Assembly (NCBI RefSeq): GCF_000166135.1
Contig: NC_014666.1
Coordinates: 4,774,001-4,838,000, forward strand
Direction: 5' to 3'
DNA: 64,000 nucleotides
Source: Pseudofrankia inefficax
GTDB lineage: Bacteria; Actinomycetota; Actinomycetes; Frankiales; Frankiaceae
Notes under the pieces: model-generated
What the model was told of the DNA's origin: nothing
The model's database searches: none
The model's input: only the letters and a program-made list of their open reading frames with translations
Translations under genes and position numbers: made by a program
In this document: positions 25,725 through 34,510 of the stretch, in pieces
Layout of the letters: each line of letters starts with the position of its first letter
How positions within the stretch are numbered: the first letter of the stretch is position 1

Positions 25725-28193
25725 TCAGTCCGACAGGCGGCGCCCCAGTGCCGGTGGCTCCTTCCCGGCCAGCAGCCAGCCCGCCGCCGCGGCGACCAGC
25801 GGGATCCCCACGAGCAGGACCAGCGGGTAGCCCGGCGGTATCCGCCCGAAGACCGCGAGATCATGCCGGTACACCGCGACCAGGCCGAGCCCCGCGCCCG
25901 CGGTGCCGAGGATCCCGCCGAGCAGCGCGAGCCCGCCGGCGGTGGCCGCGGTGAGCGTGCGCCTGATGCCGGCGCTGGCCCCGGTCGCGGTCAGCGTGCG
26001 CAGGTCGGCGGCGGCCTCACCGCGGATCAGGCCGACGGTCATGGCCAGGACCGCGAGCGCGAGCAGCAGCCCACCGGCCGTGGCGCCGGCCCGGACCGTC
26101 CGCACGCCCGGATGACCGTCGCGGAACTCGACGGTCAGCCCGGCCGCGGCGGCGATCCGCCGCGCGTCGGCCCGCTGCGCGTCGGTCAGCGGCTGCGCGG
26201 ACTCGACCAGCCAGCCGGCCCGGACCGGGGTCAGGTGGCGGCGGGTGAGCGCGCCCGACGTCAGCAGCGTGTCGGGCAGCGACGTGAAGCGGGGGCCGCT
26301 GACGTGCGTGCTGGGCGGCTGCCGCGCGTCGCGCCCGGCGTCGAAGATGACCAGGGGCCCGGCCCTGGCGGTGACCACGTCCGTGGCCGGAGGGATCCGC
26401 ACCCCGTCGGCGCCGACGAGCCGCAGCAGGTCGGGCGTGGCGACGTACGCCGGGATCCCTTCGTACTCGCCGCCGCCGCGCGGCCGGTCGACCTCCAGGG
26501 CGCGCCGGACGGGCTCGTTGCCCTGCAGGCCCAGCTCCGGGCTGGCCGCCGGATCGTAGGCCAGGTCAAGCGGGATCACGGTCGGACGTGGGAGCAGCGC
26601 CGCGAGCTCGTCGACCTGCGCGGCCAGGCCCCGTAGCTGGGCGTCGGTTCGGATCGGCACGAGGCCGGGCGGGTCGCCGGGCCGGGCTATCCCGACGAGC
26701 AGCTGGTGATCGCCCAGGTTCCCGCCCGTCGGGCTGCCCTGGATGCCCGTCGTCACCACGACGATGGCGGCGGCGATGCCCACCGCGAGGCTGATCGCGG
26801 CCAGCGCGGCCCCGGACCGGGCCTGGTGGCGGCCCAGGTCGCGCAGCGCCAGCCGGACGGCGACCGGGGCCCGCCCACCCGCCGCGGCGAGCAGCCTGAT
26901 CGCCGGCGGGCCCGCGAACAGCATCGCGAGCGCCATCGCCACCGTGCCGGCGACGATCAGCGCCGGGCTCTTCTTCTCACCGGCCGCCAACAGTCCCAGC
27001 CCAACCGCGAGGAAGAAGACGCTGACCAGCGCCGGGCGGTGCGACGGCCTGGGCGCGGGCGGCCGGCCGGACAGCGCGAGCGTGACCGGCAGGCGCGACA
27101 CCGCACGGGCGGGCCACCAGGCCGCGGCCGTCGCCATCAGCACCGCGAGCAGCCCGACGCCGGCGACCAGCGGCCAGGGGATGTCCAGCCGGTCGACCCG
27201 GTGCCCGACCGCCGGCTCCAGCCAGGCGGCCACCGCCGGCCACAGCGCCAGCCCGAGGGCGGCTCCGGCCCCTGCCGCCAGCCCGCCGACCAGCAGGCCG
27301 GTGACGGCCATCATCAGCCGGATGTGACGCGCGGTGGCACCGATCGCCGCGAGCATCCCGAGCTGGCGCAGCCTGCGGTGGGCGAGCACGGCGAACCCCG
27401 CGGCCGCCACGAACGCGACGAGCAGCAGCAGGACCGTCGCCCCGCCGAGGACAAGGGTCGTGATCACCAGGTGGTCCGTATTGGGCCCCTGCCCCATCAC
27501 CTGGCCGACGGTCGCCAGGCCCAGTCCGCCACGGTTGGAACCCGTCGTCCGGACGAACACCGACGCGGTCTGCGGCGGCGAGTCCGCCGAGGGCGCGATC
27601 AGGACGAAGTCGTCGGTCAGGTCGCTCGGGTCCTCGGCGATGCCGACGATCACCCGCGAGTGGCCGTCGAGCGCGACGGTGCCACCGAGCCGCAGCCCGA
27701 GCAGCTTCGCCACCCCGGTGGTGACGGCCGCCTCGTTCGGCCCGGCCGGGTACCGCCCACGGTGGATGGCGAGCAGCTGCCCGGTGAAGGTGCCGTGCGG
27801 CGCCTGCTCCCGGTAGTCGACCGCCTTGGCCAGGCCCGCGACGCCGTACCCGGAGTGGCCGATCACGTCGATCGTTCCGAACGCCCGGCGCAGGGTGGCG
27901 ACGTCGGCCGCCAGGTCCGCCGCACGGCCGTTCTGCCCGTTGAGCACGTACACGGCCCCGGCCGTGCCGAGCTTCGGATCGGCCTGCCGCGGCACGTTGT
28001 ACAGCGTGGTCCCGCCGCAGACCGCCACGGCCACCGTCAGCAGCAGCAGGAGGGTCACGAGGACCTGGGAGCGCCACTCGCGGCGCAGCATCCGCCAGGC
28101 CCATCGCGTCATCGCTCGCCGGGCCGCGAGGCCGCCGTCCGCGGGGGCCCCCGACGGCCGGGTCCGCGACCGGGGCGGCGTCTGGACGGTCAC
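25725..28193 (-). CDS. ABC transporter permease, FtsX/MacB type (module 2)
   Basis: The membrane protein of about 822 residues has two FtsX-like units: an N-terminal anchor (VLVTLLLLLTVAVAVCGGTTLY), an extracytoplasmic domain, a first permease core (VLLLLVAFVAAAGFAVLAHRRLRQLGMLAAIGATARHIRL, in part), a middle part and a C-terminal repeat (GGLLLALAVLAMTVGLI, LTATGASAGIRRTLTA, VLLVGIPLVAAAAGWLLAG). The phrase LGMLAAIGAT is the FtsX hallmark. The GTG at 28193 overlaps the ATPase stop. It parallels the permease at 12477-14774 in gene order and control, though the proteins are clearly diverged. Confidence 0.88.
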   Translation of the reverse strand: MTVQTPPRSRTRPSGAPADGGLAARRAMTRWAWRMLRREWRSQVLVTLLLLLTVAVAVCGGTTLYNVPRQADPKLGTAGAVYVLNGQNGRAADLAADVATLRRAFGTIDVIGHSGYGVAGLAKAVDYREQAPHGTFTGQLLAIHRGRYPAGPNEAAVTTGVAKLLGLRLGGTVALDGHSRVIVGIAEDPSDLTDDFVLIAPSADSPPQTASVFVRTTGSNRGGLGLATVGQVMGQGPNTDHLVITTLVLGGATVLLLLVAFVAAAGFAVLAHRRLRQLGMLAAIGATARHIRLMMAVTGLLVGGLAAGAGAALGLALWPAVAAWLEPAVGHRVDRLDIPWPLVAGVGLLAVLMATAAAWWPARAVSRLPVTLALSGRPPAPRPSHRPALVSVFFLAVGLGLLAAGEKKSPALIVAGTVAMALAMLFAGPPAIRLLAAAGGRAPVAVRLALRDLGRHQARSGAALAAISLAVGIAAAIVVVTTGIQGSPTGGNLGDHQLLVGIARPGDPPGLVPIRTDAQLRGLAAQVDELAALLPRPTVIPLDLAYDPAASPELGLQGNEPVRRALEVDRPRGGGEYEGIPAYVATPDLLRLVGADGVRIPPATDVVTARAGPLVIFDAGRDARQPPSTHVSGPRFTSLPDTLLTSGALTRRHLTPVRAGWLVESAQPLTDAQRADARRIAAAAGLTVEFRDGHPGVRTVRAGATAGGLLLALAVLAMTVGLIRGEAAADLRTLTATGASAGIRRTLTAATAGGLALLGGILGTAGAGLGLVAVYRHDLAVFGRIPPGYPLVLLVGIPLVAAAAGWLLAGKEPPALGRRLSD

Positions 28194-28960
28194 CGCGGCA
28201 CGTCCGCCGTGAGCAGCGACTCGGGGCCGGCGGCCGGGCCGGCCTGGTCCACGGCCACGCCGTCCCGGACGAACACGACCCGGTCGGCCCACGCGGCGAG
28301 CTGGGCGTCGTGGGTCGCCAGCACGGCCGCCGCGCCCTCCTTGCAGGCGCTGCGCAGCAGCCGCATGACGTTCTCGCCGGCCTGGGAGTCCAGCGAACCG
28401 CTCGGCTCGTCGGCCAGCAGCAGCCGGCGCTGGCCGACCAGTGCACGGGCGATGGCGACCCGCTGGCGCTGCCCACCGGACAGCTCGTCGGGGAAGCTGT
28501 CCGCCCGGTCCGCCAGGCCGAGCCCGTCGAGGGCCCGGCGCGCCGACTCGGCGGCCTTCCTGGCCTTCAGGCCGTCGAGCTCCAGCGGCAGCGAGATGTT
28601 CTCGGCGGCGGTGAGCCCGGGCAGCAGGTTGAAGTCCTGGAAGACGTAGCCGATGTGGCGTCGTCGCATCCGGGCCCGGTCGGCGGCCGACATGCCGGCC
28701 AGCGAGGTGCCCTCGACCAGGACGTCGCCGCTGGTCGGCTGCTCCAGACTGCCCGCGATGGTCAGCAGGGTGGACTTGCCGGAGCCGCTGGGGCCCATGA
28801 TCGCGACCATCTCGCCGGCCCGGACCGACAGGTCGACGCCCGCCAGCGCGTGGACCTCGGTCGGCCCCGAGCCGTACACCTTGGTCACGGCGCGCAGCTC
28901 GAGGACGGGCGCGGTCGGGACGGCATCCGCCGGGACGGCGTCCATCGAGGTCGTGGTCAC
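28190..28960 (-). CDS. ABC transporter ATPase, LolD/MacB type (module 2)
   Basis: The 256-residue ATPase has Walker A GPSGSGKST, signature LSGGQRQRVAIARAL, Walker B LLLADEPSGSLDS and an H-loop LATHDAQLAAWADR. About 25 extra N-terminal residues (TTTSMDAVPADAVPTAP) precede the domain. The GTG at 28960 overlaps the PadR stop. A downstream overlap with the permease completes a tightly coupled operon of PadR, ATPase and permease. Confidence 0.95.
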   Translation of the reverse strand: MTTTSMDAVPADAVPTAPVLELRAVTKVYGSGPTEVHALAGVDLSVRAGEMVAIMGPSGSGKSTLLTIAGSLEQPTSGDVLVEGTSLAGMSAADRARMRRRHIGYVFQDFNLLPGLTAAENISLPLELDGLKARKAAESARRALDGLGLADRADSFPDELSGGQRQRVAIARALVGQRRLLLADEPSGSLDSQAGENVMRLLRSACKEGAAAVLATHDAQLAAWADRVVFVRDGVAVDQAGPAAGPESLLTADVPR

Positions 28961-29535
28961 CGGGCCGCCCTCGCGGTGCGCCGAGCCGGGGCCGGGGCCG
29001 GCGCCGCGGGGGACGCCACGGGTGGGCGGTGCCGCAGCCGGCCTTCCGCCGCGTCCAGCCACCGGACGACCGCCTCCAGCCGGAAGATCTCGGCGTCGGC
29101 GACCAGCAGCAGCCCGAGGTCGTCCTCGGCGGCGTCCTGCTTCAGCCGGGTGTAGCGGCTCATCGTCTCGATCAGGTGCCGCCGGTGGCTCTGGAGGATT
29201 CCGGCGACGTCGGCCTCGGGCAGCCGCGCGGCCACCAGCACCTTGATGACCAGCTCGTCGCGGGGCGGCGCGTCGGCGGTGGGTGGCGTCGTGAGCCAGC
29301 GGGCCAGCTCGGCGCCGCCCTCCGGCGTGATCCGGAACGTCTTCTGCGGCCCCGGCTCGTCGCCGTCGTCCGAGGCGACCAGCCCGTCGCGTTCGAGCCT
29401 GGCCACGGTCGTGTAGACCTGCCCGACGTTGAGCGGCCAGACCTCGCCGGTCCGCGCCTCGAACTCCTGGCGCAGTTGCAGGCCGTACTTCGGGCCCTCG
29501 CTCAGCAGGGCCAACAGGGCATGTCGCACGCTCAC
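28957..29535 (-). CDS. PadR family transcriptional regulator (module 2)
   Basis: The 192-residue protein has a winged helix: RHALLALLSEGPKYGLQLRQ, NVGQVYTTVARLERDGLV, and the wing QKTFRITPEGGAELARWL. A longer C-terminal helical domain (LIETMSRYTRLKQDAAED and following) ends in an Ala/Pro/Arg tail. I chose the GTG at 29535 (SVRHALL) with AAAGGA upstream; the frame is open to 29583, but that would run through the operator. Two 11-base direct repeats lie 22-44 bases upstream. It probably autoregulates the exporter operon. Confidence 0.92.
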   Translation of the reverse strand: MSVRHALLALLSEGPKYGLQLRQEFEARTGEVWPLNVGQVYTTVARLERDGLVASDDGDEPGPQKTFRITPEGGAELARWLTTPPTADAPPRDELVIKVLVAARLPEADVAGILQSHRRHLIETMSRYTRLKQDAAEDDLGLLLVADAEIFRLEAVVRWLDAAEGRLRHRPPVASPAAPAPAPARRTARAAR

Positions 29536-29556
29536 GGGCGCCCGTCCTTTCGGAGA

Positions 29557-29579
29557 ATACTCGGTATCATACCCGGTAT
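29557..29579. promoter_or_regulatory. Tandem operator-like repeats before PadR (module 2)
   Basis: ATACTCGGTAT and ATACCCGGTAT, each nearly palindromic, stand 12 bases apart. The minus strand of the second reads ATACCGGGTAT and shares ACCGGGTAT with the module 1 operator at 15989-16014. The position, 22 bases before the GTG, fits autoregulation. Confidence 0.55.
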
Positions 29580-29619
29580 ACACCGAGCCTGACGAGAGCC
29601 CCGTGTCAGCGCGTCAGAC

Positions 29620-30462
29620 TCATTCCTCGACGGAGCCGTCGGGACGGGCCGCGCTCGCCCGTCCGGCCGCGAAGACCGCATAGGCGGGACGCAGCTCGTC
29701 CCGCAGGTCGCCGAGCGGCTCCACCACCAGCGGCCCGCACAGGTCCAGCAGAACGTCGGGACGGGCCGGCGCCTCGGACCGGACGTCCGAGCCGCCATCC
29801 GGGGCCGGCGCGGTCCAGAACGCCGCCGGGGAGCTGGGCAGCGGTTCCAGGGTGTCGCCCGCGGTCCCGTCGCCTGGCTGGGCGGGCGATCCCCACGGCC
29901 ATCCCCCGGACCGGGCGTGGGTGCCGCCGCCGGGGCGGGACGCCGACGCCGGCCGCAGGCGCCGGATGCCGGCGAGGACCGCGTCGCGTTCCCGGCCGCG
30001 CAGCGCGAGCAGCGCGAACGCGTCGAGGTCGATCGACTCGCCGAGCCGGTGGCAGGCCGCGACGAGGTGCGCGCACGGCCGCTGCCAGTCGGCGCAGGTG
30101 CAGTCCATCGCCAGGTCGTCGGCCCGGGTCGGCAGCAGCGAGAGCCCGAGCACGGCGAAGGCGTCCTCGACGTCTGCGGGCATCGAGCCGGCCAGCAGCG
30201 CGGCGGCGTAGCGGGCCTGCGACGCGAGCGCCCGCTCGATCCGCCCCCAGTCCATGTCCCCGAACGTCCGGACCGCCAGCCGGGTCTTGTGCAGGTCCTC
30301 GTTCTGGTCGCGGACCATCGCGACGACGAGGTTGCCGGACCGCCGGACGCTGAGCACCGCCTCGGTGCGGGCCAGGGCGCGGCCGGCTCGCAGTGGCTCG
30401 GGCGGGCTCATGCCCTCGATGAGCGCGAGGAACCGGGACGACCACCAGGCCTGGTCAGCCAT
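29620..30462 (-). CDS. SWIM zinc-finger protein
   Basis: The 280-residue protein has the SWIM motif CTCADWQRPCAHLVAACH (C-x-C-x7-C-x-H) near residue 120, which binds zinc and probably nucleic acid or protein. The N-terminus (WWSSRFLALIEG, then RAGRALARTEAV and VRDQNEDLHKTRLAV) is typical of SWIM partners of SNF2 helicases. The C-terminal third is low-complexity. Its start overlaps the helicase stop by 8 bases, so the two proteins are made together and probably act as a complex in chromatin or DNA-repair work (inference). Confidence 0.9.
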   Translation of the reverse strand: MADQAWWSSRFLALIEGMSPPEPLRAGRALARTEAVLSVRRSGNLVVAMVRDQNEDLHKTRLAVRTFGDMDWGRIERALASQARYAAALLAGSMPADVEDAFAVLGLSLLPTRADDLAMDCTCADWQRPCAHLVAACHRLGESIDLDAFALLALRGRERDAVLAGIRRLRPASASRPGGGTHARSGGWPWGSPAQPGDGTAGDTLEPLPSSPAAFWTAPAPDGGSDVRSEAPARPDVLLDLCGPLVVEPLGDLRDELRPAYAVFAAGRASAARPDGSVEE

Positions 30463-33400
30463 CGACGGCCTCGGGGGCGAGCGCGACGAGGTCGCGCAGC
30501 TCGTCGGTGTTCAGCGCCGCGAGCCAGCTCTCCCCGCCGCCGACGACGGTCCGGGCCAGCGCCGCCTTGTCCACCAGGATCCGGTCGATCCGCTCCTCCA
30601 GCGTGCCCATGCACAGCAGGGTCCGCACCCACACGTCCCGGCGCTGCCCGATCCGGTGCGCGCGGTCGGTCGCCTGCGCCTCGACCGCCGGGTTCCACCA
30701 GCGGTCGACGTGGACGACGTGGTTCGCCGCCGTCAGGTTGACGCCGGTGCCACCGGCCTTGAGCGACAGCAGGAACACCCCGGGACCGGTCCCGGTCTGG
30801 AACCGTTCGATGAGCGCGTCGCGCTCGGCCGCGCGCAGGCCGCCGTGCAGGAACGACACCTCCACCCCGAGCCGGGTGGACAGGTAGGGCGCGAGCATGG
30901 CGCCGAAGCGGGCGAACTGGGTGAAGCACAGCGCCCGCTCGCCGCCGGCGACGACCTGCGTGAGCAGCTCCTCCAGCCGGGCCAGCTTGCCGGAGCGCCC
31001 GGCCAGCGCCGAGCCGTCCCCGAGCAGGTGCGCCGGATGGTTGCAGACCTGCTTGAGCCTCGTCATCGCCGCGAGCACCACGCCGTTGCGCCGGACCGGG
31101 GACGAGGCGTCGCGCAGCCGTTCCATCATGTCGTCGACGACGGCCCGGTACAGCGCCGCCTGCTCCGCTGTCAGCGTGCACAGCTGGCGCAGCTCCACCT
31201 TGGCCGGCAGGTCCCGCAGCACGGCCGGGTCGGTCTTCACCCGGCGCAGCACGACCGGGCGGATCCGTCGGCGCAGCCGGGCGGTCGCGTCGGGATCGCC
31301 GTACCGCTCGATCGGCACCGCGTAGCGGGCGTGGAACGAGCTGGCCGAGCCGAGCAGGCCCGGATTGACCGCCCGCATGATCGACCAGAGGTCGCCGAGC
31401 CGGTTCTCGACCGGGGTGCCGGTCAGCGCGACCCGGTGGCGCGCGGTGAGCCGGCGGACGGCCCTGGCCTGCGCGGTCGCGGCGTTCTTGATCTGCTGTG
31501 CCTCGTCGAGGACGAGCCGGTCCCAGCCGACCTGGCGGAACGTCTCGACGTCGCGGGCGAGCTGCGTGTAGGTCGTGAGGACGAGGTCATGGCGGCCGGC
31601 GGCCTCGGCCAGCGGACTGCCGTCGCCGCTCGCGTGGTGGGTGTGGACCGTGAGGCCGGGCGCGACCTGCTCGGCCTCACGCCGCCAGTTGCCGAGCACG
31701 GAGGTCGGGCAGACCACGAGGGTCGGCTCCCGCCGGGCACCGGCCCGGGCGAGCAGCTCCAGCGCCAGGACCTGGATGGTCTTGCCCAGCCCCATGTCGT
31801 CGGCGAGGACCGCGCCGACGCCGAGCCGGTCGAGCAGCGCGAGCCAGGCCAGGCCGTGTTCCTGGTAGGGCCGCAGCCGCACGCCCAGCCCGGCGGGCGG
31901 CTCTACCCGCGTCAGCCCGGCGCGGTCCGGGCCGGGCTCGCCGACGGCTCCCGCGAGCAGGGCGCCCAGCCAGCCGTCCGCGACGACCTCCACGTCGCCG
32001 GAAGCCTCGGCGGGGCCAGGCTGGAGACCCGTGTGCGCGAGGACGTCGCGGACGGTCAGCCGGCCGCCGGCGGACTGCCGGGCCAGGTCGAGGCCGGCCA
32101 ACTCGCGCGGGCTCACCCGGGTCCAGCGGCCCCTGAGCCTGACCAGCTCCGTCTTGGCCGCGGCGAGGGCGTCAAGCTCGACGTCGGTGAGCTCGACGTC
32201 GCCCAGGCTGACGGCCCAGCGGAAGTCCACGATCCGGTCAAGGTCCGTCGTGATGTCCCGCAGCACCGGCGCCACCGGGTGCACCGCGCGCACGGTGAGC
32301 CGCGACGCGGAGCGGGGCGGCCGGGTCCACCACGACGGGACGAGTACCCCGAACCCCTCCTGTTCCAGGGCACCGGTGAGACGCAGGAACTCCTGGGCCT
32401 GGTCGAGGTCGAGGTCCAGTCCGGTCGGCCTGGCCTCGCGCAGGGCCCGGCCCAGGCCCGGCCAGACGGCGACGGCTCGCCCCAGGCCGGCGAGCAGCGA
32501 CTCCTGCGCGTCGGTGGCCCAGCTCGTCGGCCCGGCGGGGCGGCGGGTCCAGACCTCGCCGGCCAGCACCTGGACGCCGGGGTCGGCGACCGCCTGCAGC
32601 AGGAAGTCGACCCGCCAGGCGTCGACGTCGCCGGGCGCCGTCCGCGACAGCGCGCCCGGTTCCCCCAGCCGGAAGCACAGCCGCGTCGGCCAGGACCGCC
32701 CGCCGCCCGCCCGCCACGCACCAACCTTGGTGGCCAGCTCGCGGACCGGGGTCCCGGCGGCGGTGAGCCCCGGGTCGCCGTCAAGGGCACGCAGCCAGTC
32801 GGCCGCCGCACCCGCCAGGCCCGACCGCTTGGCCTTCGGGACCCGGGTCTTCGGGGCCGGGGCCGCCGAGTCTCCGGCCCTCGGGTCACGGCCGGCCCGT
32901 CGGAGCCGGTCACGGGCGTGGGCGTCCACCAGGTCGTCGAGTGCCGCGCTCAACGCGTCGGCCGGGCCTGTCTCGGGCGTGTCCCCGTCCACGGCGGCCC
33001 GGAACGCCGGTGGCATCGCGACGCCCAGGGCGCCGAACCGGTCGGCATCCGGCCCGGTACGGACAGGCAGCCACCGCGCCACCGCCCCGGCGCCGTCGCC
33101 TCCGACAGCGGGCAGGACGCGGCCCCGGTCGACCAGATCGGCGGCGAACCCGTCAACCGCCAGCAGGAACAGCGCGGACGCGCCAAGCCGGAACGCCTCG
33201 CCAGCGCCGAACCTGAGCGGGACGCCTGGTCGGACCATGTCGACCAGCCAGCGTCGCAGCGCCGGGCTGTTTCCCACCGCCGCCGGACCACCCGACGCCG
33301 GCCCGGCTTCGGCCAGGGCGGCCGTCAGCTCCGGCGACGCGACTGGTCCCGTGGCCGTGGTCGGCAGCAGGACCGTGCGCTGCCCCGCCCCCGCCGAGCT

Positions 33401-33592
33401 GTCACCGGCTGATCTGGTGGCAGGGCCGACTCCGGCCCGCTGGCCGGTTACGAGGGCCGCCAGGTCCGGGCCCGCGGCCGCGAAGGGATGGCGGGCGCCG
33501 CCTTCCGGGGGTGCCTCGTCCCGGCGCCGCGTGTCCTCGGCCCACAGCCGGACGCCGTCGGCGGCCGTGCAGACAGCGTGCACGACCAGCAT
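30455..33592 (-). CDS. SNF2 family DEAD/DEAH-box helicase
   Basis: The protein of about 1045 residues has a less conserved N-terminal half with an SNF2-associated region, then the ATPase: LADDMGLGKTIQVLAL near 597, LDEAQQIKN near 694 and LTGTPVENRLGDLWSIM. The C-terminal helicase domain has FLLSLKAGGTGVNL, HVDRWWNPAVEAQATDRAHR and IGQ. It is an ATP-driven double-strand DNA translocase of the bacterial RapA/SNF2 type. I chose the ATG at 33592 (MLVVHAVCTAADGV) with GGGGG 5 bases upstream. The frame stays open to 34447 but would run antisense through the next gene. It is the first gene of a pair with the SWIM protein. Confidence 0.93.
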   Translation of the reverse strand: MLVVHAVCTAADGVRLWAEDTRRRDEAPPEGGARHPFAAAGPDLAALVTGQRAGVGPATRSAGDSSAGAGQRTVLLPTTATGPVASPELTAALAEAGPASGGPAAVGNSPALRRWLVDMVRPGVPLRFGAGEAFRLGASALFLLAVDGFAADLVDRGRVLPAVGGDGAGAVARWLPVRTGPDADRFGALGVAMPPAFRAAVDGDTPETGPADALSAALDDLVDAHARDRLRRAGRDPRAGDSAAPAPKTRVPKAKRSGLAGAAADWLRALDGDPGLTAAGTPVRELATKVGAWRAGGGRSWPTRLCFRLGEPGALSRTAPGDVDAWRVDFLLQAVADPGVQVLAGEVWTRRPAGPTSWATDAQESLLAGLGRAVAVWPGLGRALREARPTGLDLDLDQAQEFLRLTGALEQEGFGVLVPSWWTRPPRSASRLTVRAVHPVAPVLRDITTDLDRIVDFRWAVSLGDVELTDVELDALAAAKTELVRLRGRWTRVSPRELAGLDLARQSAGGRLTVRDVLAHTGLQPGPAEASGDVEVVADGWLGALLAGAVGEPGPDRAGLTRVEPPAGLGVRLRPYQEHGLAWLALLDRLGVGAVLADDMGLGKTIQVLALELLARAGARREPTLVVCPTSVLGNWRREAEQVAPGLTVHTHHASGDGSPLAEAAGRHDLVLTTYTQLARDVETFRQVGWDRLVLDEAQQIKNAATAQARAVRRLTARHRVALTGTPVENRLGDLWSIMRAVNPGLLGSASSFHARYAVPIERYGDPDATARLRRRIRPVVLRRVKTDPAVLRDLPAKVELRQLCTLTAEQAALYRAVVDDMMERLRDASSPVRRNGVVLAAMTRLKQVCNHPAHLLGDGSALAGRSGKLARLEELLTQVVAGGERALCFTQFARFGAMLAPYLSTRLGVEVSFLHGGLRAAERDALIERFQTGTGPGVFLLSLKAGGTGVNLTAANHVVHVDRWWNPAVEAQATDRAHRIGQRRDVWVRTLLCMGTLEERIDRILVDKAALARTVVGGGESWLAALNTDELRDLVALAPEAVDG

Positions 33593-33772
33593 CGACACCC
33601 CCAGGGCCGGACCGGAGCCCCGGCCTCTGGCCTCTCCAGGGCTCTCGGCCCCGAGCTTACGGAAGGCCTCCGACCCGTTTCCGGATCCGGTCGAACCGGC
33701 CGGCGGCCCACCGGGCAGGACTCGCGGGCCGCCCGCCGATGAGTCCTGGCGTCCAGGCCGGTCGTAGCAGTC

Positions 33773-34303
33773 ATGGAGACCACCAACCTCGCCACCCTGT
33801 ACGACTCGCCACTGCTCGACTGGTCCGGGATCGAGGCCCGGCTCGGGCGGGGCCTGCCCCAGGCGCCCCACGCCGGCGGCCCGGACCGTCATACCTGCTG
33901 GCTGGCCACGATCAACCCGGACGGCAGCCCTCACGTCACCGGCATCGGCGCGCTGTGGACCGGCGGCACCTTCTGGTTCGAGACCGGGCGGGGCACCCGC
34001 AAGGGTCGCAACCTCGCCCGTGACCCGCGCTGCACCCTGAGCGTCGCCACCCACGAGTTCGACCTGACCGTCGAGGGCACAGCCGATCTGGTCACCGATC
34101 CGGCCACGGTCTCCGAGCTCGCGGCGCTCTGGGCCGCCCAGGGCTGGCCGGCCCTGGTCGACGACACCGGCCTCGCGCTCACCGCCGAGTTCAGCGCCCC
34201 GTCGGCGGGCCCGCCGCCCTGGCACGTGTACCGCCTGACGGTCCGCGCCGCGACGGCCCTGGCCACCGTCGACCCCGGCGGCGCCACAAGGTGGCGCTTC
34301 TAG
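33773..34303 (+). CDS. Pyridoxamine 5'-phosphate oxidase-like split-barrel protein
   Basis: The 176-residue protein has the FMN/F420-binding split-barrel pattern: CWLATINPDGSPHVTGIGALW, FWFETGRGTRKGRNLARDPR, CTLSVATHEFDLTVEGTADLV and WHVYRLTVRAA. These match PNPOx-like proteins such as the Rv1155 and general-stress-protein-26 groups, which bind FMN, F420 or haem. It is divergent from the SNF2 helicase with 180 bases between starts and converges on the sulfotransferase with a palindromic repeat between. The cofactor cannot be decided from sequence. Confidence 0.87.
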   Translation: METTNLATLYDSPLLDWSGIEARLGRGLPQAPHAGGPDRHTCWLATINPDGSPHVTGIGALWTGGTFWFETGRGTRKGRNLARDPRCTLSVATHEFDLTVEGTADLVTDPATVSELAALWAAQGWPALVDDTGLALTAEFSAPSAGPPPWHVYRLTVRAATALATVDPGGATRWRF

Positions 34304-34380
34304 TGCCGCGCGGCACGAGACCCGACCCCCACAGGTCTGGATGGACGATCGAGGTGCACCCCGGCCACCGCCAGGCGCCC

Positions 34381-34459
34381 CAAGATCGCCGCTTCGGCCC
34401 TCCAGTGGTCGTGACCCGGCCTGTCTCGTAGCCACCAGAGGACGCAAACAGCGATCAAG
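34381..34459. repeat. Palindromic intergenic repeat, copy 4
   Basis: CAAGATCGCCGCTTCGGCCCTC at the left and GACGCAAACAGCGATCAAGG at the right are inverted ends; the centre CAGTGGTCGTGACCCGGCCTG and GTAGCCACCAG can pair further (GTGG with CCAC). It lies between the convergent ends of the split-barrel gene (34303) and the sulfotransferase gene (34511). Confidence 0.85.
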
Positions 34460-34510
34460 GTGACGGGGCGCGCGTCGACGGGGCGAGCGCGGCGAGCCTC
34501 GGGCCTCGGG

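Noticed and set aside
26706..28649. Long plus-strand frame over the module 2 permease and ATPase
   Set aside because: It is an antisense shadow with low-complexity composition.
30254..33412. Very long plus-strand frame over the SNF2 helicase
   Set aside because: It shows no recognisable motif and is Arg/Gln/Gly-rich; the minus strand encodes a complete SNF2 protein.
33593..34447. N-terminal extension of the SNF2 helicase frame
   Set aside because: It would run antisense through the split-barrel gene and has no domain; the ATG at 33592 has a good Shine-Dalgarno site.
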